Source: UMGS1820 sp045615805 (GTDB lineage Bacteria > Bacillota > Clostridia > Monoglobales > Monoglobaceae). From it: DNA of 64,000 nt. A program made the translations under genes and the position numbers. Each line of letters begins with the position of its first letter. Position 1 is the first letter of the stretch. Under the pieces are notes generated by a model that saw nothing but the letters and a program-made list of their open reading frames with translations, was not told the DNA's origin and ran no database searches. Shown here piece after piece: positions 33,825 to 41,592 of this stretch. Location: NCBI GenBank assembly GCA_045615805.1, contig JAZLFN010000031.1, positions 52,638 through 116,637 on the forward strand, given 5' to 3'.

Positions 33825-34760
33825 TCAATCTTCTTCGTCGTCATCATCTGAGTCGTAATCCAATGTTGAATCGGATTTGGATTTTGAATCCTCGTCCGAG
33901 TTGTCCGTGATTTTTTCCGAAAGGTCGGTTTCTTTATATGAGGTAATGACAAAAACCTCATTGATTTTTGAAAAGTCACAAAGAGGAACAACAGATGCAA
34001 CCTTTGACATGGTAGAGCTTTCATCGTGAATATCGGCAAGGGTTCCGATAAGAAGTCCTCTTGGGAATACTCCGCCCAAGCCGGAGGTCTCGACATAGTC
34101 GCCGTCTTTTATATCCGCAGTACGGGCGATAAAGCCGAACTTGCTTCTGAAATCATAGCGAAGGTTTGAGTCGCCCTCTACAATTCCGATTTCGTTAGAC
34201 CTGCGGACAAATGCACCAACGGATATCGAGGGGTCCGTAACGGTGAGTACATCTGCCCAATTTTCGCCTACTCGCAAAATCTGACCGACTAAATAACGGT
34301 TTGCGTCAACTACTGCCATATTTTCTTTAATTCCGTCAATGCTTCCCTTATCAATTGTAAAGCAGGAATACCAGCTTGACGGATCCCTTGCGATAACCCG
34401 TGCAGCAACCATATCAAGGGATGTCTGCTTTTTCTTTAAGTCAAGCATGGTTCGAAGCCTTATGTTCTGCTCGTCAAGACCCTCCATATCGTTTACCTGT
34501 TTTTTAAGGTTGGTGTTCTCGGCTTTAAGTGCCTCTATTTCGCTTTTCAGGGCTTTTACATTACCGAAATATCCTGTAATTTCAGAAAACCAACCGGCAA
34601 TTCCGTCGGCTGCACCTTGTGCGGGTGTAGCTACGGTTCCGCCTGCATTTTCAACAACGGATGTACCCTTTATAAAACTGAATATGCCGATTATTATTCC
34701 TACAACTACCAAGGCAATGACCAGAAATAAAATCGGTCGTCTGTTAAAAAATCTTTTCAT
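33825..34760 (-). CDS. mreC: Rod shape protein MreC with acidic tail
   Basis: MreC links MreB to the outer PBPs. The 311 residues comprise a membrane anchor (about 10-30), a coiled coil (KALKSEIEALKAENTNLKKQ) and the beta-barrel core (VIARDPSSWYSCFTIDKGS, ETSGLGGVFPRGLLIG). A C-terminal tail of some 30 residues is almost all Asp, Glu, Ser and Lys, ending DSDDDDEED; most MreC proteins end soon after the barrel. It starts 15 bases after mreB. Confidence 0.93.
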   Translation of the reverse strand: MKRFFNRRPILFLVIALVVVGIIIGIFSFIKGTSVVENAGGTVATPAQGAADGIAGWFSEITGYFGNVKALKSEIEALKAENTNLKKQVNDMEGLDEQNIRLRTMLDLKKKQTSLDMVAARVIARDPSSWYSCFTIDKGSIDGIKENMAVVDANRYLVGQILRVGENWADVLTVTDPSISVGAFVRRSNEIGIVEGDSNLRYDFRSKFGFIARTADIKDGDYVETSGLGGVFPRGLLIGTLADIHDESSTMSKVASVVPLCDFSKINEVFVITSYKETDLSEKITDNSDEDSKSKSDSTLDYDSDDDDEED

Positions 34761-34775
34761 ACCAAATTTATCCTT

Positions 34776-35777
34776 TTACTTTGCAAAAAAGCTTCTTTTG
34801 TTCTTTTCGATTAAGCGTTCAAGGGATTTGCCTGCTCCCACAGCAGTGCATTCTATGGGGTTTTCGGACATATAAACGGGAATTTCGGTCTGAACATTTA
34901 TCTGTCTGCCGAGACCTCTTAAAAGTGAACCGCCGCCGGTTAAGACGATACCGCTTTGCATTACATCCGAGGCAAGCTCGGGAGGGGTTTCCTCAAGGGT
35001 TGCCCGAACGGTTTCAACTATGGTGTCAGCGTATTCGGTAAGACATATTCTGATTTCATCGGTAGAAATTTTTGCGGTTTTGGGAAGCCCGGAAACCATA
35101 TCTCTGCCGTTTATGTCAACAATTTCAGAGGTTATGCCCGAATAAACCGAGCCGATACTGATTTTTATACCCTCCGCTACGCTGTCGCCGATTACCATAT
35201 TGTATTGCTTTTTTATATGCTGGATTATTGCATTGTCAAATGTTACGCCTGCCGTTTTTATTGTTTTGGAAACAACAATCCCGTTAAGAGAAATAACGGC
35301 GGCTTCGCAAACACCGGCACCGATTGAAACAACCATACTTCCTCTGGGTGCGGCTGTATCAATTCCGCATCCCACCGCAGCGGCAAGGGGTGCGTCGGTA
35401 AGAATTGTTTCGTTAATTCCGGCTTCGTTTGCCGCCTCGTATACGGCTCTGCGTTCAACCTCGTTTATTCCGCAGGGAACGGATATTACCGCTCTGACAC
35501 GGGCAAAAGGACTGCCGGCAATCTTTTTTACAAAATATTTAAGCATTGATGCCGTAGCATAAAATCCCGTAATTGCTCCGCCTCGTATGGGAGTAATCGC
35601 AGATACTCCTTCGGGAGTTCTGCCAATCATATCGCTTGCTTCCTCGCCTATAGCCACAATTTTATCATCGGCATCACTTTTTATAACAAGTGACGGCTCG
35701 TCAAGAACTATGCCGTTTTCGCCCTCACAGATGCGAGTGCGTGAGGTTCCCAAATCAATCCCCAAATCTAAAGCCAT
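34776..35777 (-). CDS. mreB: Rod shape-determining actin-like protein MreB
   Basis: The 333-residue actin homologue guides lateral wall synthesis beneath the membrane. It shows the phosphate-1 loop DLGIDLGTSRTRICEG, VISVPCGINEVERRAV, GGSLLRGLGRQI and the usual length. Mbl and MreBH paralogues cannot be told apart on sequence, but linkage to mreCD favours MreB. The start has GGAAAGGAAGGG upstream. Confidence 0.93.
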   Translation of the reverse strand: MALDLGIDLGTSRTRICEGENGIVLDEPSLVIKSDADDKIVAIGEEASDMIGRTPEGVSAITPIRGGAITGFYATASMLKYFVKKIAGSPFARVRAVISVPCGINEVERRAVYEAANEAGINETILTDAPLAAAVGCGIDTAAPRGSMVVSIGAGVCEAAVISLNGIVVSKTIKTAGVTFDNAIIQHIKKQYNMVIGDSVAEGIKISIGSVYSGITSEIVDINGRDMVSGLPKTAKISTDEIRICLTEYADTIVETVRATLEETPPELASDVMQSGIVLTGGGSLLRGLGRQINVQTEIPVYMSENPIECTAVGAGKSLERLIEKNKRSFFAK

Positions 35778-35807
35778 CTAAAACCCTTCCTTTCCCTGTA
35801 TAACAAT

Positions 35808-36395
35808 TTAATAAATATTAAATCCAAATTCGTTTTTAAGCAACATACTTAATTTACATACGGGCAGACCAACAACATTGAAAAAGTCGCCTCGTATTCC
35901 CTCAACAAACAATGAAGCGTGCCCCTGTATTCCGTAAGCACCTGCCTTGTCAAGGGGTGCACCGGAGGAAACATATTTATCTATTTCATCATCGTCAAGA
36001 GGCTTGAATTTAACAGCCGTGCGTTCCATATCGGAAACAATCCGTTCGGTTTCGCAGTCATATATTGCAATTCCGGTGCATACATAATGCTCTCTTCCCG
36101 ACAGGGTATAAAGCATTTTTTTTGCATCCTCCGAATCCTTGGGTTTGCCGAGAATTTGACCGTCTATGCAGACAACTGTATCGGCTCCGATAACGAGAGC
36201 ATTTTTGTCCGCATTTTTTCCCACATTGGAAGCCTTTTGAATTGCAAGTGCTCTGACAACCTCCTCGGGAGCTAAAAATTCATCTATTACTTCTTCGGAG
36301 TTGTCGGGAATAATGTCAAATTCAAGGTCTAAATTTTCCAAAAGCTCCTTTCTTCTCGGTGAAGCAGAAGCCAAAATAATTTTTTTGTTATTCAT
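35808..36395 (-). CDS. maf: Maf family nucleotide pyrophosphatase
   Basis: Maf proteins hydrolyse non-canonical or methylated nucleoside triphosphates such as dTTP/UTP analogues, and in Bacillus affect septation. The 195-residue product begins with the signature LASASPRRKELLENL and has IGADTVVCIDGQILGKP and SGREHYVCTG. GGAGGACCCACCGAC precedes the ATG. It sits between dut and mreB, a common arrangement. Confidence 0.95.
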   Translation of the reverse strand: MNNKKIILASASPRRKELLENLDLEFDIIPDNSEEVIDEFLAPEEVVRALAIQKASNVGKNADKNALVIGADTVVCIDGQILGKPKDSEDAKKMLYTLSGREHYVCTGIAIYDCETERIVSDMERTAVKFKPLDDDEIDKYVSSGAPLDKAGAYGIQGHASLFVEGIRGDFFNVVGLPVCKLSMLLKNEFGFNIY

Positions 36396-36412
36396 GTCGG
36401 TGGGTCCTCCGA

Positions 36413-36850
36413 TTACATTCCCGTAGAGCCAAAGCCGCCGCTTCCTCTGTCTGTGTCGTCAAGAGAGTCGGACTCTTTAAGGGTTGCCTTTTCAACAGGC
36501 AGAAAAACAAGCTGTGCAATTCTGTCGCCCGAATTTATGGTATAATCCTCTGTTGAATGATTGATAATTGAAACCTTAACCTCTCCTGTATAATCAGGGT
36601 CAATAACGCCTACGCAGTTACTTAAGGATATACCCTTTTTGTATGACAATCCCGACCTTGGGAAAATGAAAGCTCCCCAACCCACGGGAACCTGAATTGC
36701 AAAGCCTGTGGGAATCAATATTCTTTCTTTGGACTTAATTGTAACAGGCTCGTCAACAGCCGCCGATAAATCCATTCCGAGACTTTCATCTGTTGAGTAT
36801 TCCGGGCGTACCGCCTTATCGGATAAATACTTGATTTTAACATCTATCAT
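36413..36850 (-). CDS. dut: dUTP diphosphatase
   Basis: Dut converts dUTP to dUMP, keeping uracil out of DNA. The 145-residue trimeric-type enzyme has PEYSTDESLGMDLSA, PRSGLSYKKGI, NCVGVIDPDYTGEVKV and the closing P-loop-like DRGSGGFGSTG. The ATG at 36850 is preferred; another at 36862 directly abuts the AAAGGA site. Maf follows after 17 bases, grouping two nucleotide-pool cleaners. Confidence 0.94.
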   Translation of the reverse strand: MIDVKIKYLSDKAVRPEYSTDESLGMDLSAAVDEPVTIKSKERILIPTGFAIQVPVGWGAFIFPRSGLSYKKGISLSNCVGVIDPDYTGEVKVSIINHSTEDYTINSGDRIAQLVFLPVEKATLKESDSLDDTDRGSGGFGSTGM

Positions 36851-36879
36851 AATTATGACCATTCCTTTCTTTTTTTAAG

Positions 36880-36981
36880 TCACATACCTGAGTTTGAAAG
36901 AAAATTGTTCAGATTGCCGCTTTGCAGATCGGGTGCTGTGCTATCTGCACCGCCCCGAGCCAAAAGTGGTAAGATGGGCAA
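36880..36981 (-). CDS. Candidate 33-codon small ORF between the U32 gene and dut
   Basis: A minus-strand frame runs from a TTG at 36981 to a TGA at 36880-36882, ending 30 bases before dut, in an otherwise empty operon gap. It would read from PILPLLARGGADSTAPD to FLSNSGM. A good AGGAGG lies upstream, but its spacing suits a different TTG in another frame that ends after 16 codons. I do not recognise the product. Either a real small gene with a start or frame I misplace, or only part of the structured element described next. Confidence 0.25.
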   Translation of the reverse strand: MPILPLLARGGADSTAPDLQSGNLNNFLSNSGM

Positions 36982-36993
36982 TTTTATTCAAAC
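36892..36993 (-). ncRNA. Long imperfect hairpin, candidate structured RNA
   Basis: The outer arms (36892-36907 and 36979-36993) are complementary apart from two or three mismatches. Inside lies GCAGAT ... ATCTGC (36924-36948). The fold would span about 100 bases of the mRNA between the U32 gene and dut. No known riboswitch or sRNA class is recognised; attenuator, processing site or mobile-repeat remnant are all possible. Confidence 0.35.
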
Positions 36994-37015
36994 TTTTTCC
37001 TCCTAATATTTGATT

Positions 37016-39088
37016 TTATGCCAATGTACTTTTAAATAGCTGTAATCTTGTGAACTCTTTAATATTATAATTTTTGCCGTTTATGTAGCAATCTGCAATT
37101 TTTTTGCATATGTCGCAGGTTTCTGTTGTAAAGATAAGTCTGAATCTGTTTGCCCTTGATGAAAGCAGCTCGTCTGTCTTATCTCCTGCAAATAAGGGAA
37201 CGGAATTTAATACAACGCTTCTGCAGCTTGTGCCGTCTTTTGCGACAGAAAAGCTTGCTCCCGTCCTGTCGGCAAATCGGAATGTGCCGTCGCACTTGCA
37301 CATATCCATATTTTTTCCTATGCAATTTTCGCAAAGCATAAGGGGTATTTTCCCGTATGCGATTATCTCTGTTTCAAAAAATCTTGAAATATCCCGTATC
37401 TGTGCAAGGTTAAGCTCCGGGGAAAGGCATATGGACTCCATGCCCAATTTTTCTGCCTCGCTGCATGCGTGACTGCTTGCAATATTCAATCTATGCCCCG
37501 AAAAAAGCCTGAAGCCTTTGCATATATCAATTGTGTCAAGGAGATGAATTTCAGCCTTATCAAATCCGCAATTTAAAAGAGTAGTCATTTTCTCTTTTTG
37601 AACGGCTCTTTCTTTTTCTCTGATAATCACAGGCGGGGATATAACAATCCTTTCCCTGTCACCTGTAAGCTTGCCCTTGTTTTCAAGAACAACATTTAAC
37701 GGCATATAAATATATTCAAAATCCGAATCCTGCAGGGCTTCATACTGCTCATAATTTAAGACCGAGCAGGAAAATGCAATTTTGTGGTTTGTTTTTGGCG
37801 AGTAATCAAAGCGTTTGCTTATAAATCTCTTGCTGTTAAAGGGACGAAGTATCTCAGCTTCAAGAGCGGATATTCCCCTTCGCCGCAGTTCGTTAAGCTT
37901 TGATATCGGCATAAATATACTGTCATCGGCATTTATTTGAGTTGAGACAATATTAAATGCCGTGCCTCCCGATTTTTCAAGCTGTGCTTTTAATTGCTCT
38001 TTGTCCGTAGGCTTGCTTTTTGCCAAATCAATTACTTCGTTTCCCGTAACCGTTACCGAGGTGTTTCCGAGATTGAGAGAAAGCCTGGGAAGTTCCCCGA
38101 TTTTAAATTCGGCGGAGGCTGACACCTCTGTCTGTATATTGTCGGGAAAGGTTGGTTTAACGGTGTTTCTAAGATATGGGTTATCGGGTTTAAAAAATGC
38201 GAACATTGTTTTTCCCGTTTTTCCGGTATAATACCCGTCGGTAAGTCCGCCTCTGAAAAATACACTGTTTAAGTCATTAAGCTCGGAAGGTGTGGGAGCT
38301 CTGTCCTCGTCAATAAGCCGTCTGTATGCGGAAACGACTGAGGCTACATAATCGGGACCCTTCATTCGTCCTTCTATTTTAAGTGATGCAACCCCTGTGT
38401 CCTTTAATTCTTTTATATGCTCGGCATAGGACATATCTTTAAGGCTTAAATAATGCTTTGGATTTTCGCCTTTTTTTGAAAATTCAAGTCTGCAGGGCTG
38501 GGCGCATCTGCCCCTGTTTCCCGAACGACCGCCTATTACACTGCTCATAAGGCATTGCCCCGAATAGGACATACACATTGCTCCGTGAATAAACACCTCT
38601 GTTTCGGCAGAAACACTTTTTGTAATCGAGGATATTTCTTCAAAGGAAAGCTCTCTTGCAAGAACAACTCTTGACACACCCAGCTTTTCAAGTCTTTTAA
38701 CGCCTTCTGCGGAGTGAACCGTCATTTGCGTGCTTCCGTGAAGCTCAATATCGGGGGAGATGTTTTTGATAAAATCAAGAACCCCCAAATCCTGGACGAT
38801 AACCCCGTCGGTGCCTGCCTTTGTAAGAGTTTTAATAAATTTTTCAAGCTCTTTGTATTCACGGTCAAAGCAAAGAGTATTCACGGTAACATATGTGCGT
38901 ACTTTGCGCAGATGACAATAATCGGAGATATCAAATATTTCGTCGTCGGAAAAGTTGCCGGCATTTTGCCTTGCACCGAATGTTTTTCCGGCAAAGTAAA
39001 TTGCATCCGCACCGCAGTTTACGGCAATTTTTGCACATTCTATTGTTCCTGCGGGAGCCAGCAGTTCCGTTTTATTCGTATCGGTCAT
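37016..39088 (-). CDS. U32 family peptidase-like protein with DUF3656
   Basis: This 690-residue cytoplasmic protein begins with TELLAPAGTIECAKIAVNCG and carries the U32 signature GRSGNRGRCAQPCRLEFS. A DUF3656-like middle part and a Cys-rich region CENCIGKNMDMCKC follow. U32 proteins were called collagenases, but several (RlhA, TrhP, UbiU/V types) are iron-sulfur RNA or quinone hydroxylases; this one probably acts on RNA, an inference. The ATG at 39088 lies five bases after the zapA stop; an upstream in-frame start inside zapA is rejected. Confidence 0.85.
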   Translation of the reverse strand: MTDTNKTELLAPAGTIECAKIAVNCGADAIYFAGKTFGARQNAGNFSDDEIFDISDYCHLRKVRTYVTVNTLCFDREYKELEKFIKTLTKAGTDGVIVQDLGVLDFIKNISPDIELHGSTQMTVHSAEGVKRLEKLGVSRVVLARELSFEEISSITKSVSAETEVFIHGAMCMSYSGQCLMSSVIGGRSGNRGRCAQPCRLEFSKKGENPKHYLSLKDMSYAEHIKELKDTGVASLKIEGRMKGPDYVASVVSAYRRLIDEDRAPTPSELNDLNSVFFRGGLTDGYYTGKTGKTMFAFFKPDNPYLRNTVKPTFPDNIQTEVSASAEFKIGELPRLSLNLGNTSVTVTGNEVIDLAKSKPTDKEQLKAQLEKSGGTAFNIVSTQINADDSIFMPISKLNELRRRGISALEAEILRPFNSKRFISKRFDYSPKTNHKIAFSCSVLNYEQYEALQDSDFEYIYMPLNVVLENKGKLTGDRERIVISPPVIIREKERAVQKEKMTTLLNCGFDKAEIHLLDTIDICKGFRLFSGHRLNIASSHACSEAEKLGMESICLSPELNLAQIRDISRFFETEIIAYGKIPLMLCENCIGKNMDMCKCDGTFRFADRTGASFSVAKDGTSCRSVVLNSVPLFAGDKTDELLSSRANRFRLIFTTETCDICKKIADCYINGKNYNIKEFTRLQLFKSTLA

Positions 39089-39093
39089 TTTAA

Positions 39094-39501
39094 TCAATAG
39101 CTTCTGCCTGATGAGCCGTTGTAGCCGGAACGCTTGTCCGCAAGCTGCGTTTCGCACTTTGCAAGCTCAATCTGAAGCTTATGCAAATCTTCCTTAAGCT
39201 TTTCGTTTTCGGCTTTTTTCTGCTGAAGCTCCTCATTTCGTCCTCTTGATTCTTCCACATAGCCTTTAAGCTCAACCCTGAGATTTTCAAGGACGCTTTC
39301 GCACTTTAAATAATCGTCCGCAATGTTTATGGCGGCAAGAACCGCTTTCATAGCAGTGCTTAAGCTCGGAGCATTGTCTGTGATTTCGTTCATCTTCTTG
39401 TTAACAAGAAGGGCTACTCTCTGCACATACTCCTCAGGCTCGTTGGACACAAGAGTGTATTCAAAATTATTTATTTTAACCTCTATTTTTTTGCTGTCCA
39501 T
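39094..39501 (-). CDS. zapA: Cell division protein ZapA
   Basis: ZapA binds FtsZ and bundles filaments at midcell. The 135-residue product has the N-terminal ZapA fold (KKIEVKINNFEYTLVSNEP, then EEYVQRVALLVNKKMNEI) and a long C-terminal coiled coil rich in Glu, Lys and Gln. GAGGAGATAATGCA precedes the ATG. It is upstream of the U32 gene, an order frequent in Bacillota. Confidence 0.9.
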   Translation of the reverse strand: MDSKKIEVKINNFEYTLVSNEPEEYVQRVALLVNKKMNEITDNAPSLSTAMKAVLAAINIADDYLKCESVLENLRVELKGYVEESRGRNEELQQKKAENEKLKEDLHKLQIELAKCETQLADKRSGYNGSSGRSY

Positions 39502-39525
39502 TGCATTATCTCCTCTCGGAATATT

Positions 39526-40071
39526 TTAATTATTTATGCAATTTTTTAAAGTCTTATATTTTAAGATGCCGAAAACGGATTTCGCATCGTTTATTTCGCC
39601 TTTCATTACCATGTCAAAGGCCTTTTCCATAGGAACATATTCTACATCCAGAAATTCATCCTCGTCGGGAACGGCGTCGCCGGAAACAAGACCCTCTGCA
39701 AGATAAATATGAGTAACTTCGTCGGTGAATCCCGGTGAGGGATAAATAAATCCCATATAAGTAAAGCTGTTTGCGGAAAATCCGGTTTCCTCTTTAAGCT
39801 CCCGTATTCCGCATTTTTCGGGTTCTTCTCCCGAGTCAAGCTTTCCTGCGGGAATTTCATATATTGCCTTATCAAGAGGCTTTCTGTATTGCTTTACAAG
39901 TATGATTTCGTCATTTTCCGTCACGGCAACAATTCCCACCCCTCCGGGATGCTCCACAAGCTCTCGTTGAGCCGTGCTTCCGTCGGGTAACTCAACCGTG
40001 TCAAGCTTTACCTTGATAATTCTTCCCTGAAAAATCTTTTCGGATGAAAGGGTTTTTTCTTCGTATATCAC
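39526..40071 (-). CDS. NUDIX hydrolase, ADP-ribose pyrophosphatase type
   Basis: The 181-residue enzyme has the Nudix box GKLDSGEEPEKCGIREL, then KEETGF, and the N-terminal EEKTLSSEKIFQGRIIKV typical of NudF/YqkG-type ADP-ribose pyrophosphatases, which split ADP-ribose to AMP and ribose 5-phosphate. The start is GTG with AAAGGATAAAATACT upstream. It lies 24 bases before zapA and may be the first gene of the long minus-strand run to mrdA; no clear promoter was seen ahead of it. Confidence 0.85.
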   Translation of the reverse strand: MIYEEKTLSSEKIFQGRIIKVKLDTVELPDGSTAQRELVEHPGGVGIVAVTENDEIILVKQYRKPLDKAIYEIPAGKLDSGEEPEKCGIRELKEETGFSANSFTYMGFIYPSPGFTDEVTHIYLAEGLVSGDAVPDEDEFLDVEYVPMEKAFDMVMKGEINDAKSVFGILKYKTLKNCINN

Positions 40072-40091
40072 AGTATTTTATCCTTTCTTGC

Positions 40092-40140
40092 TTTGGATTA
40101 ACATTGTGGCTTGTATTTCAAGCAACAATGTTAATCCAAA
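40092..40140. repeat. 22-bp-arm palindrome
   Basis: The arms 40092-40113 and 40119-40140 pair with one mismatch around a 5-base loop. It lies in the gap between gdhA and the nudix gene. No U tract follows on either strand. Confidence 0.6.
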
Positions 40141-40145
40141 CTGAG

Positions 40146-40185
40146 TTTATCACTGCAAATCCCTTTCGGAATTTGCAGTGATAAA
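40146..40185. terminator. 15-bp perfect hairpin downstream of gdhA
   Basis: The arms TTTATCACTGCAAAT (40146-40160) and its complement (40171-40185) enclose a 10-base loop. It lies ten bases after the gdhA stop and may stabilise the 3' end or terminate with the next palindrome. Confidence 0.55.
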
Positions 40186-40194
40186 TAAACAGAC

Positions 40195-41550
40195 TTAAAC
40201 TATGCCTTGAGCCATCATAGCATTTGCAACCTTCTTAAAGCCTGCAATGTTTGCACCTGCAACAAGGTCATAACCCAAACCGCATTCTTCTGCAGCTTCC
40301 ATAGAGTTTTTGTGGATGTTAACCATAATCTGCTTAAGCTTTGCGTCAACTTCTTCTTCGGTCCAGCTGTATCTCATTGAATTCTGAGACATTTCAAGAG
40401 CGGATACGGAAACACCGCCTGCATTAACAGCCTTTGAAGGACCAACGACAAGACCTTTGCTTCTGAGATACGCCATAGCCTCGTTTGTTGTGGGCATATT
40501 TGCAACTTCGATATAGTACTTGATGTTGTTAGCAACAATCTTTTCGGCTTCTGCCATACCGATTTCGTTCTGAGTTGCGCAGGGCATACAAATATCAACC
40601 TTTACGCCCCAAGGCTTTTCGCCTTTAAAGAACTGACAGCCGAACTTGTCGGCGTAATCCTGAGCACGGTCACGACCGGAAGCTCTCATTTCGAGAAGAT
40701 ATGAAATCTTTTCATCTGTTGCAATACCGTCGGGGTCATAAACATAACCGTCGGGACCGGAAATGGTAACAACCTTACCGCCCAGCTGAGAAACCTTAAG
40801 GCAAACGCCCCATGCAACGTTACCGAAGCCTGAAACGGCAACTGTTTTGCCTTCGATTGTATCGCCCAAGTGCTTTAATACTTCGTTTGCATAGTAGGTA
40901 GCACCAAAGCCTGTTGCTTCGGGTCTGATAAGCGAGCCGCCGTATTCCAAGCCTTTACCTGTTAATACGCCGTTTTCCCAACAACCCTTAATTCTCTTGT
41001 ACTGACCGTAAAGATAACCGATTTCTCTTCCGCCAACGCCTATATCACCTGCGGGAACGTCAACATCGGGACCGATATGTCTGTAAAGCTCTGTCATAAA
41101 TGCCTGACAGAATCTCATAATTTCGCCGTCGCTCTTGCCTCTGGGGTCAAAGTCAGAACCACCCTTACCGCCACCGATGGGTAAGCCGGTAAGACTGTTT
41201 TTAAATGTCTGTTCAAAACCGAGGAACTTAATGATTCCGGGGTAAACGGAGGGGTGGAAACGCAAGCCGCCCTTGTAGGGACCTATTGCACTGTTAAACT
41301 GAACACGGTATCCTCTGTTTACACGGGTTTTACCGTTGTCGTCAACCCATGACACACGGAAAGAAATCATTCTTTCGGGTTCAACAAGTCTTTCGATAAG
41401 CCCGACCTCCTCGTATTCGGGGTGCTGGTCTACAACCGGTTCGATAGATTCAAAAACTTCTTCTACCGTCTGTAAAAATTCAGGCTCGTTTTTATCTCTT
41501 GCCTGTACTGCTTCAAATACCTTCTTAAGGTATTCATTCTTAATTGCCAT
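40195..41550 (-). CDS. gdhA: Glutamate dehydrogenase, hexameric NADP-type
   Basis: GdhA interconverts 2-oxoglutarate plus ammonium and glutamate. The 451-residue enzyme has the glycine-rich GLPIGGGKGGSDFDP with the catalytic lysine, AGDIGVGGREIGYLYGQY, the Rossmann GFGNVAWG and MPTTNEA. Length and motifs match the NADP-linked hexameric class. The ATG at 41550 has GGAG nine bases upstream; an ATG at 41559 abuts that site. The start lies 42 bases after nfnB, so it probably shares the nfn transcript, which would supply NADPH. Confidence 0.93.
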   Translation of the reverse strand: MAIKNEYLKKVFEAVQARDKNEPEFLQTVEEVFESIEPVVDQHPEYEEVGLIERLVEPERMISFRVSWVDDNGKTRVNRGYRVQFNSAIGPYKGGLRFHPSVYPGIIKFLGFEQTFKNSLTGLPIGGGKGGSDFDPRGKSDGEIMRFCQAFMTELYRHIGPDVDVPAGDIGVGGREIGYLYGQYKRIKGCWENGVLTGKGLEYGGSLIRPEATGFGATYYANEVLKHLGDTIEGKTVAVSGFGNVAWGVCLKVSQLGGKVVTISGPDGYVYDPDGIATDEKISYLLEMRASGRDRAQDYADKFGCQFFKGEKPWGVKVDICMPCATQNEIGMAEAEKIVANNIKYYIEVANMPTTNEAMAYLRSKGLVVGPSKAVNAGGVSVSALEMSQNSMRYSWTEEEVDAKLKQIMVNIHKNSMEAAEECGLGYDLVAGANIAGFKKVANAMMAQGIV

Positions 41551-41592
41551 TTCTGACATCTCCTTTTTTGGCATATAAAACCATATATTATT

